From Peterkaempfera bronchialis (GTDB taxonomy: Bacteria > Actinomycetota > Actinomycetes > Streptomycetales > Streptomycetaceae), in assembly GCF_003258605.2 (NCBI RefSeq), contig NZ_CP031264.1, positions 6,750,232 through 6,814,231 on the forward strand: a stretch of 64,000 bases of DNA. The letters run 5' to 3'. The notes beneath the pieces were generated by a model. That model was not told the origin of the DNA, did not search any database, and saw nothing but the letters and a program-made list of their open reading frames with translations. Of this stretch, positions 26,176-33,739 are shown one piece after another (positions within the stretch are counted from its first letter, which is position 1; every line of letters starts with the position of its first letter). A program made the position numbers and the translations under genes.

Positions 26176-27885
26176 TCAGCGGACGCCCGCCGAGGCGGAG
26201 TCCGGCTGGTCCACCGTATCGGCCAGCCCCCCGGTCCTGCGCCCGCCCCGCAGCAGCGAAGCGGCGGCGGCCACCAGGGACATGGCGATGGCCAGCCAGA
26301 AGACCACCACCAGCCCGTCGTGGAACGGCCCCGAGATGAGGTGCGGGAAGAACTCCCGCCCGGTCAGGGTGTGCGCGTTGGCCGCCGGCAGCTGCCCCAG
26401 CACCTCCGGGCCGAGCAGTTGGCGGATCGGGTTGTAGCCGAGGAACGCCGCGAAGAGCGTGCCCACCGGGGGGATGCCCGCGATGGTGTGCGCGGCGGAC
26501 GCGGGCACGCCCTGGGCGGTCAGCCCGCTGCTCAGCGCGCCCGGCAGCGAACCGGACAGACCGGCCACCATCAGCGAGAAGAAGACACCGATGGAGAGCA
26601 CCATGCCGGCGTTCTGGAAGGTGGCCCGCATGCCGGACGCGGCGCCCCGGGCCTCGGCGGGCACCGAGGACATGATCAGCGAGGTGTTGGGGGCGGCGAA
26701 CAGCCCGCCGCCCAGCCCGTTGAGGAAGACCAGCAGGGCGAAGGCGGGGTAGCCGAAGTCGGTGGGCAGCATCAGCAGCCCGGCGAACGACGCGGCCATC
26801 ACCACCAGCCCGCCGGCCGCGAAGAGCCGCGCCCCGAAGCGGTCCGACAGATGCCCGGCGAGCGGCCCGGCGGCCAGGAAGCCGACCGTCAGCGGGACCA
26901 GGTAGATGCCCGCCCAGAGCGGGGTGTCGGCGTAGTCGTAGCCGTGCAGCGGCAGCCAGATGCCCTGCAACCAGATGATCAGCATGAACTGGAGCCCGCC
27001 CCGGGCCACCGAGCCGATCAGCGTCGCGGCGTTGCCGCCGGCGAAGACCAGGTCGCGGAAGAGCGCGAGCGGGAACATCGGCTCCGCCACCCGGGTCTCG
27101 ATTAGGCAGAACAGCAGCAGCATGGCGACCCCGCCGACCAGACCGGCCAGCACCCACGGGTTGGTCCAGCCCATGGTGTGCCCGCCGTACGGCTGGATGC
27201 CATAGGTGATCCCCGCCAGCAGCGCGGTGAGGCCCACCGCGAAGGTGACATTGCCCCACCAGTCGATCCGCGCGGGTCGGCGCAGACCGGTGTCACGCAG
27301 CGACCGGTACGCCCACACCGTGCCCACCACGCCGATGGGCACGTTCACCCAGAAGATGGAGCGCCAGTTCCACTCGGCGAGTACGCCGCCGAGCACCAGC
27401 CCGATGAACGACCCGGCGATGCCCGCCACGATGTTCACCCCGAGCGCCATACCGCGCCGGGACAGCGGGAACGCGTCGGTGATGATCGCCGCCGAGTTGG
27501 CCATCAGCATCGAACCGCCGACCGCCTGGGCGACCCGCCAGCCGATCAGCCAGAGCGCACCGGCCCCGCCCCGGAAGGGGTCGAGCGAGAGCGCCACCGA
27601 GGTCACGGTGAAGACCAGGAACCCCGCGTTGTAGATCCGCACCCGGCCATAGATGTCGCCCAGCCGGCCGAGCGTCACCACCAGCACCGCCGTGACCAGC
27701 ATGTAGCCCATCAGCATCCAGAGCAGATAGCTGACATTGCCGGGCAGCAGCGGGTCGAGTCCGATCCCGTTGAAGATCGCCGGCAGCGAGATCAGCACGA
27801 TCGAGCTGTTGATCGTGGCGATCAGCGTTCCCAGCGTGGTGTTGGACAGGGCCACCCATCCGTATCGCTCGCCCTCGGCCGTCAT
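26176..27885 (-). CDS. MFS exporter, EmrB/QacA (DHA2) family
   Basis: A 569-residue 14-TM transporter: TM1 NTTLGTLIATINSSIVLISLP, loop motif A-like LGRLGDIYGRVRIYNAGF, and TM5 motif C-like GSFIGLVLGGVLAEWNWRSIFWVNVPIG. It is likely a proton-driven multidrug exporter. The ATG at 27885 follows GAGGGGG. A MarR gene is downstream in the same operon, and a near-perfect 22-bp palindrome lies 19 bases upstream of the start, inside the expected promoter or leader, so repression by MarR is strongly suggested. Confidence 0.93.
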   Translation of the reverse strand: MTAEGERYGWVALSNTTLGTLIATINSSIVLISLPAIFNGIGLDPLLPGNVSYLLWMLMGYMLVTAVLVVTLGRLGDIYGRVRIYNAGFLVFTVTSVALSLDPFRGGAGALWLIGWRVAQAVGGSMLMANSAAIITDAFPLSRRGMALGVNIVAGIAGSFIGLVLGGVLAEWNWRSIFWVNVPIGVVGTVWAYRSLRDTGLRRPARIDWWGNVTFAVGLTALLAGITYGIQPYGGHTMGWTNPWVLAGLVGGVAMLLLFCLIETRVAEPMFPLALFRDLVFAGGNAATLIGSVARGGLQFMLIIWLQGIWLPLHGYDYADTPLWAGIYLVPLTVGFLAAGPLAGHLSDRFGARLFAAGGLVVMAASFAGLLMLPTDFGYPAFALLVFLNGLGGGLFAAPNTSLIMSSVPAEARGAASGMRATFQNAGMVLSIGVFFSLMVAGLSGSLPGALSSGLTAQGVPASAAHTIAGIPPVGTLFAAFLGYNPIRQLLGPEVLGQLPAANAHTLTGREFFPHLISGPFHDGLVVVFWLAIAMSLVAAAASLLRGGRRTGGLADTVDQPDSASAGVR

Positions 27886-27903
27886 CGGCCCGCCCCCTCA
27901 GGT

Positions 27904-27925
27904 CGTTAGCTGATATCAACTAACG
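27904..27925. promoter_or_regulatory. MarR-type operator palindrome
   Basis: The 22-bp inverted repeat has outer half-sites CGTTAG/CTAACG around a TGATATCA core and only one asymmetric pair between the halves. It lies 19 bases upstream of the MFS start codon. Size and AT-rich core are typical of MarR dimer sites, and the regulator is encoded in the same operon. Confidence 0.85.
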
Positions 27926-28035
27926 ATAAGCCCTGCGGGATGCGGCCCGCATCCTGCACCTGAATCCCGCCGTACCGATATCCGCAGGCCCCGAGCGGGT
28001 ACCGATCTCAGCCGACGGGCGGGCCGGACAGGGGT

Positions 28036-28923
28036 GTGACAGGCGTGGTCTATGTGTACAGCCTGATCGCGGCGTGCCTGCTGGGCCTCGGCTTCGTCCT
28101 CCAGCAGCACGCCGCCGAACGGGCGCCGCTGCGGGACCTGCTCAGCTTCCGGCTGCTGCTCGACCTGGTGAAGGTGCCGCTCTGGCTCTGGGGCATCGGC
28201 TGCATGGTGCTGGGCCAGGTCTTCAGCGTGCTCGCCCTCGCCAGGGGCGACCTCTCCCGGGTGGAGCCGCTGCTGGCCACCAATCTGATCTTCGCCATGG
28301 CGCTGGCCCGCTGGCGCGGCGGGCAGCGCCTGGGGTTCTCCGGCTGGGCGGGGGTGGCGCTGCTCAGCGGCGGTGTGGCGGCCTTCATCGTGGCGGGCGC
28401 CCCGGAGGGCGGTTCGGCCGAGGTGAGCGCCCTGCGGCACTGGCTGGTGGTCGGCCTGGTGGTGGGGGCGGCGCTGCTGCTGGTCGCGGTCGCCCGGCAT
28501 CTGCGCCTGGTCGAGGAGCCGCCGCTGCTGGCTGCGGCGGCCGGCCTGCTGTACGGGTTGCAGGACGCGCTGACCCGCACCTCCAGCCGGATCGCGGGCG
28601 ACTCAGGGCTCGCCGCACTGCTGGTCACCTGGCAGCCGTACACCATCGTGGCGCTCGCAGTGACCGGGCTGCTGCTGGTGCAGAGCGCGTTCGAGGCGGG
28701 TGAGCTGCGGATGTCGCTGCCCGCACTCACCGCCGCCGAGCCGCTGGCCGGGATCGCCTGCGGCATCGGCTTCCTCGGGGACCGGCTGCGGGTCACCCCT
28801 GCGGCCCTGGCCTGGCAGGTGGCCGGGCTTGCCGCCGTCGTCACCGGCGTCTTCGTACTGGGACGGCATCCGGCGCTGCCCACGTCCCGGGGTGGGGGGC
28901 GGCAGCCGGCGGCGGAGGGCTGA
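28036..28923 (+). CDS. DMT-superfamily (EamA-like) membrane transporter
   Basis: A 295-residue protein with about nine hydrophobic helices (for example VYSLIAACLLGLGFVLQQHAA, VALLSGGVAAFIVAGA and LVVGLVVGAALLLVAVARHL). The duplicated DMT pattern is seen in LARGDLSRVEPLLATNLIFAMAL and LTAAEPLAGIACGIGFLGDRL. The substrate is unknown; actinobacterial relatives are often annotated as magnesium- or metabolite-type DMT proteins. The GTG at 28036 is the first reasonable start, with GGACAGGGG before it. A Gly/Arg-rich tail ends the protein. Confidence 0.82.
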   Translation: MTGVVYVYSLIAACLLGLGFVLQQHAAERAPLRDLLSFRLLLDLVKVPLWLWGIGCMVLGQVFSVLALARGDLSRVEPLLATNLIFAMALARWRGGQRLGFSGWAGVALLSGGVAAFIVAGAPEGGSAEVSALRHWLVVGLVVGAALLLVAVARHLRLVEEPPLLAAAAGLLYGLQDALTRTSSRIAGDSGLAALLVTWQPYTIVALAVTGLLLVQSAFEAGELRMSLPALTAAEPLAGIACGIGFLGDRLRVTPAALAWQVAGLAAVVTGVFVLGRHPALPTSRGGGRQPAAEG

Positions 28924-28979
28924 CCGGGCCGGGGCGCCGATCGCCTGGTCCGGGCGAGCCGGGTGGACCGGCACATGGC

Positions 28980-29011
28980 AGGGGCCCGGAGGCGGATGCC
29001 TCCGGGCCCCT
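28980..29011. terminator. Terminator hairpin between DMT transporter and HRF-rich gene
   Basis: A perfect 14-bp stem with arm AGGGGCCCGGAGGC and a GGAT tetraloop lies 13 bases beyond the stop of the minus-strand gene and 57 bases beyond the plus-strand stop. It probably serves both convergent genes. Confidence 0.88.
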
Positions 29012-29024
29012 GGTCGGCAAATCG

Positions 29025-29369
29025 TCAGAAGACGACCACAACGTTGTTGCCGAACCCGCCGAAGCCGAAGCCGGAGAAGCCACCGAAGCGGTGGTTCTCG
29101 AAGTGGCGGTGCTCGAAACGACGCTTCTCGAAGCGGTGCTCCTCGAAGTGGCGGAACTCGCGGTGGCGGCCCTCGCGGCCGAACTCGTGGCCGAACTCGT
29201 GGTGGCGGCCGCCCTCGTGCCGGCCGCCGAAGTCCTCGCGGTCACCGCCACCACCACGGTAGGTGCTGGCGGACTGAGGGCTGGCGGACGCGGTGGTGGC
29301 GAGCGGGACCACGGACGACGCCGCAGCCAGGGTCACGATGGCGGCAGCCCGCGCGATGCGCTTGGACAC
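29025..29369 (-). CDS. Secreted His/Arg/Phe-rich repetitive protein
   Basis: A 114-residue protein with a clear signal peptide (VSKRIARAAAIVTLAAASSVVPLATTASA). The mature part has no usual domain. It starts with GGGGDREDFGGRHEGGRHHEF, continues with 5-6-residue units alternating basic and aromatic residues (HREFRHFEEHRFEKRRF, then EHRHFENHRF), and ends GGFSGFGFGGFGNNVVVVF. The GTG at 29369 is preferred to one at 29378 because GAGG is then correctly spaced. Possible roles include metal binding, wall association or membrane activity; none is shown. A strong hairpin ends the transcript. Confidence 0.75.
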   Translation of the reverse strand: MSKRIARAAAIVTLAAASSVVPLATTASASPQSASTYRGGGGDREDFGGRHEGGRHHEFGHEFGREGRHREFRHFEEHRFEKRRFEHRHFENHRFGGFSGFGFGGFGNNVVVVF

Positions 29370-29789
29370 TTTAGTCACCTCATGTGTTGATCGGATTACC
29401 CCCCGACAGCTATGACGCTAGGCCGGGCCCTCGCCGGCCCGCATCCGCAGACCGCCGTCCGGGTACCGTGCGGGGGAGTCCGACTGGACGATTCGGACGA
29501 CGCCTCAGACTCCGTCCACCGCCGGGCTGAAAGGCCCCTGGGGCCCTGCTCGGACTGACGGCGCCCTCGTACGAGTGAATCCCCCATGGGGCCCATCCGG
29601 GTAGCCCGGGAAGGGTCCGGAGGCGGCAGACGGGGCCTGAGGGAGCGTGGGGTGGCCGCCGCGAGACCGGGCGAAGCGGGCTCGATGTCACCCGTGCGGC
29701 CCGGTGATTCGTACTCTTGTGCGGGCTGACAGTGCCGATCCGGCGGAGCGTCACCTGCCTGGCGCTGGAGGCGGGGGGTCCTCTTGGTG
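29370..29789. other. 420-bp gap without a recognised gene
   Basis: This gap holds the promoter and leader of the His/Arg/Phe-rich gene near 29370-29440 and the 3' flank of the DPBB-like gene near 29789. It contains an AGGCCCCTGGGGCCCT near-palindrome around 29540. No coding frame with a credible start and composition was found on either strand. Confidence 0.4.
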
Positions 29790-30470
29790 TCAGCCCACGC
29801 GCTCGATGCGTGCGTTGCGGATCAGGAACTTGCCGGGTTCGCGAACCTGTTCGAACGCGGCGTTGTTGAGGAGCACACAGCTGCCGGAGACCGAGGTGAC
29901 CTCGACCGTGGTCGACGCACCGTTGTCCAGGTTGGTGACCTTCAGCCTGGTGCCCGCCGGGAACTGGTTGCTGGAGGCGGCCGGTGCACCGCCCTCGCCG
30001 GAGAGCGTCACCGTGGACCCCGGGCAGACCACCTCCCCGGCGGCCTGCCCCACACCCACACCCGTACCCGCACCCGTACCAGCCGCCGGCTGCGCCGCCT
30101 GACCGCCCTGCGCCGCCTGACCGTCCTGCGCCGCCTGACTGCCCTGCATCCCCGGCGCCGGCTGACCGCCCATCGGCGACCGGGCCGTCACCACGGCGGT
30201 GCAGCCGGCCACCTGGCGCCGCTGCTGGATCTGGTCGACCACCGCCTGCCGGTTGGCGATCCGGGCCTCCGAAAGGGCGTCCGGATCCGCCCGCTGCCCG
30301 GCGATGAAGTCCAGGTTGTTCCGCAGCACGGTGTCCAGCCCATCGCAGTTCTCCGCCGCCTGGCTGCTGCCGGTGGCCATCGCCACCCCGCCCGCGACCA
30401 GGCCCGCCGCGCCCACCAGCAGCGCGATCCTGCCCGTGCGCCCCACCTGGATCTTCCTCGTTCCCGCCAT
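29790..30470 (-). CDS. Exported protein with C-terminal RlpA-like (DPBB) fold
   Basis: A 226-residue envelope protein. A membrane or signal segment is at residues about 13-38 (GRIALLVGAAGLVAGGVAMA). A helical region with two Cys follows (CDGLDTVLRNNLDFIAGQ... to VAGC), then a Gln/Ala/Gly linker of repeated (A/G)QAAQ(D/G)G units. The last 75 residues resemble a double-psi beta-barrel (FPAGTRLKVTNLDNGASTTVEVTSVSGSCVLLNNAAFEQV). The lytic Asp of true RlpA is not evident, so it may bind and not cleave glycan. It diverges from the TIGR04222 gene by 182 bases. Confidence 0.7.
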   Translation of the reverse strand: MAGTRKIQVGRTGRIALLVGAAGLVAGGVAMATGSSQAAENCDGLDTVLRNNLDFIAGQRADPDALSEARIANRQAVVDQIQQRRQVAGCTAVVTARSPMGGQPAPGMQGSQAAQDGQAAQGGQAAQPAAGTGAGTGVGVGQAAGEVVCPGSTVTLSGEGGAPAASSNQFPAGTRLKVTNLDNGASTTVEVTSVSGSCVLLNNAAFEQVREPGKFLIRNARIERVG

Positions 30471-30652
30471 GCGATACTCCGGTTCGATCGGCCCCACCCG
30501 GATCGGTCCACGCCTCCAGGAACGCCGTGCGACCCGATCCGGTTCACCCCGTCCCGACAGCCGGCGCGGACGCGGGGGAACCGGATCCGCAGCCCCGCAC
30601 GTGATGTGCGGCGAAGGGTTCCGCAGCCCGTACACCGTCGATCGGAGCAGCC

Positions 30653-31522
30653 ATGAACGACCCCTGGGGGCTCAGCGGCCCGCAGTTCCTCGGTCTGTAC
30701 GCGGCCGGCTTCGCGGTCGCCCTGCTGCTGGCCTTCGCGGTCCGCGCCATGGTCAAGGCAGGCGGCGTCGCGGACGCGGCCGGGTCGCCCCCCGATGTGT
30801 ACACCCTGGCCTGGCTGGCCGGCGGCGTCCGGCAGGTCGTGGACACCGCGATCTTCGCCCTCGTCCAGGGCGGCCATCTGCGCACCGGCCGCAGCGGGGA
30901 ACTGACGGTCTGCGGCTCCATCCCCGCCGAGCCGGTGCAGTGGGCCGTACTGCGGGCCGCCGGGACGCGGCAGAGCATCCGCCGGGTCCCGCTGCACAGG
31001 GCGGCCCGGGTCACCCCGGAGGTCCAAGGGGTGCGGGAAGCCGCCGAGCGGCACGGACTGCTGCTCCGCCGGGGGCGCCGCGCCGTCGGGCGGCTGGGCG
31101 CACTGCCGATGGCCCTGCTGGTCGGCGTCGGCATCGCCCGGCTGGTCAACGGGGTCCGGCTGGGCCGCCCGGTCGGCCTGCTGGCGCTCTTTCTGCTGCT
31201 GTCGGTGGTCGTGACGGTGCTGCTCGCGCTGCTGCCGCCACGGCGCACCACTGCGGGTAAGCGGATGCTGGGGAGTGCGGTGAAGTCCCGCGGTCAGGCG
31301 GTCCAGTCGGTCGGCTGGGGTTCCGGCGGCGGTTCCGCAGTACCGGCGTCCGTGCTCGGGGTCGCGGTGCTGGGCGCCGCCGGGGTCACCGACCCGACGC
31401 TGCGCACCGCTCTCTTCGGGGCCACCTCGTCCTCGGGTTCGTCCTCTTCTTCCTCCTCCTGTTCTTCGAGCAGTTGCGGATCCTCCTCCAGCTGCGGCGG
31501 TGGCGGGGGGTGCGGCGGTTGA
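30653..31522 (+). CDS. TIGR04222-type membrane protein with spaced-cysteine C-terminal tail
   Basis: A 289-residue protein. One TM helix (residues about 10-33) is followed by a soluble winged-type region ([39 protein letters not shown]) and two adjacent TM helices (about 150-168 and 173-194), the plan of TIGR04222 proteins. The tail from 259 is almost only Ser and Gly and carries Cys270, Cys275, Cys281 and Cys287 at 5-6-residue spacing, ending GGGGGCGG. The DUF692 gene begins inside its last codons. The tail looks like a modification substrate for that enzyme. This inference rests on spacing and gene coupling, not on known chemistry. Confidence 0.85.
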   Translation: MNDPWGLSGPQFLGLYAAGFAVALLLAFAVRAMVKAGGVADAAGSPPDVYTLAWLAGGVRQVVDTAIFALVQGGHLRTGRSGELTVCGSIPAEPVQWAVLRAAGTRQSIRRVPLHRAARVTPEVQGVREAAERHGLLLRRGRRAVGRLGALPMALLVGVGIARLVNGVRLGRPVGLLALFLLLSVVVTVLLALLPPRRTTAGKRMLGSAVKSRGQAVQSVGWGSGGGSAVPASVLGVAVLGAAGVTDPTLRTALFGATSSSGSSSSSSSCSSSSCGSSSSCGGGGGCGG

Positions 31523-32337
31523 TTCCCCGGCTGGGATTCGGCATCGGCTGGCGGCCGGAGATCGACCTCACCGTGGAGGGGCTGCCGGGGGTGGACTTCG
31601 TCGAGGCCATCGCCGAGGGGATCGATCCGGGTCGGCTCCCCGAGTCGCTCCGGGTGCTGCGCGCCCGGGGTACGTCGGTGGTCCCGCACGGCGTCTCGCT
31701 CGGCCTGGGCGGCGCGGAGCGGCCCGACCCGGCGCAGCTGTCCCATCTCGCGGCCTGCGCCGAGGCGTTGGACGCGCCACTGGTGAGCGAGCATGTGGCC
31801 TTCACCCGGGCGGGCGGTCTGGAGAGCGGCCATCTGCTGCCGGTGCCGCGTACCCGGGAGGCCCTGGAGGTGCTGGTCGAGAACGTCAGAGTCGCCCAGG
31901 ACCGGCTTCCGGTGCCGCTGGCGCTGGAGAACATCGCGCCGCTCTTCGGCTGGCCGCAGGATGAGTTGACGGAGGGGCAGTTCCTCTCCGAACTGGCAGC
32001 GCGGACCGGGGCGCTGCTGCTGGTCGATGTGGCGAACCTGCACACCGCCCGGGTCAACCTGGGGGTCGATCCGGTGGCGGTGCTGGACGAGCTGCCGCTG
32101 GAGCGGCTGGCGTATGTGCATGTCGCGGGCGGAGTGGAGCGCGGCGGCGTCTGGCACGACACCCATACCCACCCGGTGGCCGCGCCCGTCCTGGAGGTGC
32201 TGGCGGAGCTGGCCCGCCGCACCGACCCGCCCGGCGTACTGCTGGAGCGGGACGGCGACTATCCGCGCGACGACGAGCTGGCGGCCGAACTCGCCGTCAT
32301 CCGGCGGACCGTGGAGGAGACCCGCCGTGCCCGCTGA
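31510..32337 (+). CDS. DUF692 family enzyme (MNIO, multinuclear non-haem iron oxidase)
   Basis: A 275-residue TIM-barrel protein of the family that includes MbnB and other RiPP-modifying iron enzymes acting on Cys or neighbouring residues. The metal-ligand motifs are all present: [10 protein letters not shown] (His), SEHVAFT (Glu-His), [12 protein letters not shown] (Glu-Asn), [14 protein letters not shown] (Asp, Asn, His), AYVHVAGG (His), WHDTHTHPV (His, Asp, His) and LLERDGDYP (Glu). The GTG at 31510 or a TTG at 31519 may start it; both overlap the end of the TIGR04222 gene. It overlaps the partner gene by 11 bases. Its natural substrate is unknown, and the Cys tail next door is the best candidate. 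Confidence 0.9.
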   Translation: MRRLIPRLGFGIGWRPEIDLTVEGLPGVDFVEAIAEGIDPGRLPESLRVLRARGTSVVPHGVSLGLGGAERPDPAQLSHLAACAEALDAPLVSEHVAFTRAGGLESGHLLPVPRTREALEVLVENVRVAQDRLPVPLALENIAPLFGWPQDELTEGQFLSELAARTGALLLVDVANLHTARVNLGVDPVAVLDELPLERLAYVHVAGGVERGGVWHDTHTHPVAAPVLEVLAELARRTDPPGVLLERDGDYPRDDELAAELAVIRRTVEETRRAR

Positions 32338-32775
32338 CCGGTCCCGGCCCGCTGACCAGCCCGAGCCCGCCGACCGCCCCGAGCCCGCCGACCGCCCCGA
32401 GCCCGGCGGCGGGCGGGAGGCGCTGGCCCGGCAGCAGGCCGGGCTGCTGGCCGCCCTGGTGGCCGGGGGTGAACCGCCGCCCGGCTTCGACCCCGAGCGC
32501 CTGCGGGTGCAGACCCGCACGCTGCTGGAGAAGCGGCGCCGGGCGGTGGCGGCCCACCTCCCCGACCTGGCCGAGGCGCTGGGGAGGACCTGCCCCGGCT
32601 GTTCGCCGGGTACGCGGCCGACCGGCCCCGTCCGCCCGGCGGTGCCCATGCCGACGCGGCGGCCTTCGCCGCCCACCTCCGCGACCGGCGCCTGCTGCCG
32701 CCGGGCGTGCTGCCGGGCCGGTTCGGCGGACTGCTGCGGCGGCTGCGCGGGGGCCGAGTACGGCAGCACCCTTGA
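32327..32775 (+). pseudogene. MNIO partner-type protein, frame broken by one base
   Basis: Frame one begins at the GTG at 32327 and reads a PADRPE repeat leader, then LARQQAGLLAALVAGGEPPPGFDPERLRVQTRTLLEKRRRAVAAHLPDLAEALG. At about 32581-32586 the sense switches to the -1 frame. That frame continues DLPRLFAGYAADRPRPPGG, then AAAFAAHLRDRRLLPPGVL, and stops at 32775. Joined, the product would be about 149 residues and resembles the partner protein that often accompanies DUF692. The junction is CTG GGG AGG, so either one G is missing (mutation or sequencing error) or a -1 slip on GGG restores the frame. Staying in frame one gives a foreign C-terminus that runs into the protease gene. Confidence 0.7.
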
Positions 32776-32807
32776 CACCTGGAGCATGCTCACGACAACT
32801 TGTGGGG

Positions 32808-33674
32808 ATGTCGAAACCCCATGGCACCCTCATGAAGAGATCCTTCGTCGGTGCGTCCGCAGCCGTGCTGCTCACCGGGGCCACCGCCCTGGCCGGCGCG
32901 TCACCCGCCCAGGCCCAGAGCCGACCCGCCCCCGCCGCCGCCACGGTCAGCTACGCCGGGACCGTGGCCCTCAGCAACTGCTCCGGATCCCTGGTGCGGA
33001 TGCCCAACTCCACCGCCCAGGACCACGCCCTCATCCTCTCCAACGGCCACTGCCTGACGACCGGGATGCCCGCCCCCGGCAAGGTCGTCGTCAACCAGTC
33101 CTCCACCCGCACCTTCACCCTGCTGGACTCCTCCGCCAGAAACCTCGGCACGCTCCGCGCCACCAAGGTCGCCTACGCGACCATGACGGACACCGATGTG
33201 TCGCTGTACGAGCTGAACACCAGCTACGCCGCCATCCGCAGCCAGTACGGCATCGACCCGCTGACGGTCTCCCCGGACCACCCGGTCCAGGGCACCGCCA
33301 TCAAGGTCGTCTCCGGCTACTGGAAGCGGACCTACTCCTGCTCCATCGACGGTTTCGTCCATGAGCTGCACGAGGGCGGCTGGACCTGGAAGGACTCGGT
33401 CCGCTACACCTCCGCCTGCGACACCATCGGCGGCACCTCCGGCTCCCCGGTGATCGACACCGCCACCGGACTGCTGGTCGCGGTGAACAACACCGGCAAT
33501 GAGGACGGAGCGCGCTGCACCGTCGACAACCCGTGCGAGGTCGACGAGAACGGCCAGGTGACGGTCCGCCAGGGCATCAACTACGCCGAGCAGACCTACC
33601 TCCTCACCTCGTGCTTCGCCCCCGGCAACAAGCTCGACCTCACCCTCCCCGGCTGCCGTCTGCCCCGACCGTAG
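32808..33674 (+). CDS. Secreted trypsin-like serine protease
   Basis: A 288-residue exported S1 protease. The signal peptide ends near residue 36 (ATALAGASPAQA). The triad is His81 (ILSNGHCLTTG), Asp130 (TDTDVSLYEL) and Ser213 (GGTSGSPVID). Cys pairs and the C-terminal SCFAPGNKLDLTLPGCRLPRP stay with the domain, and there is no obvious propeptide. An ATG at 32808 after TGTGGGG or one at 32832 could start it. Relatives in Streptomyces are glutamyl or trypsin-like endopeptidases. It lies downstream of, but probably independent of, the MNIO genes, since a 32-base gap follows a frame-broken gene. Confidence 0.9.
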   Translation: MSKPHGTLMKRSFVGASAAVLLTGATALAGASPAQAQSRPAPAAATVSYAGTVALSNCSGSLVRMPNSTAQDHALILSNGHCLTTGMPAPGKVVVNQSSTRTFTLLDSSARNLGTLRATKVAYATMTDTDVSLYELNTSYAAIRSQYGIDPLTVSPDHPVQGTAIKVVSGYWKRTYSCSIDGFVHELHEGGWTWKDSVRYTSACDTIGGTSGSPVIDTATGLLVAVNNTGNEDGARCTVDNPCEVDENGQVTVRQGINYAEQTYLLTSCFAPGNKLDLTLPGCRLPRP

Positions 33675-33698
33675 GACCGCCGCACCCGCACCACCACC

Positions 33699-33735
33699 GC
33701 GCCCGCCGGCCGCCCACCCCGTGGCCGGCGGGCGC
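33699..33735. terminator. Bidirectional terminator hairpin between protease and galM
   Basis: The perfect 13-bp arms GCGCCCGCCGGCC (33699-33711) and complement (33723-33735) have an 11-base loop and lie between convergent genes. Confidence 0.85.
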
Positions 33736-33739
33736 TCCC

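Noticed and set aside
32777-33364. Frame-one extension of the broken MNIO partner gene into the protease region
   Set aside because: It is out of frame with a clear signal-peptide protease and shows only shadow composition.
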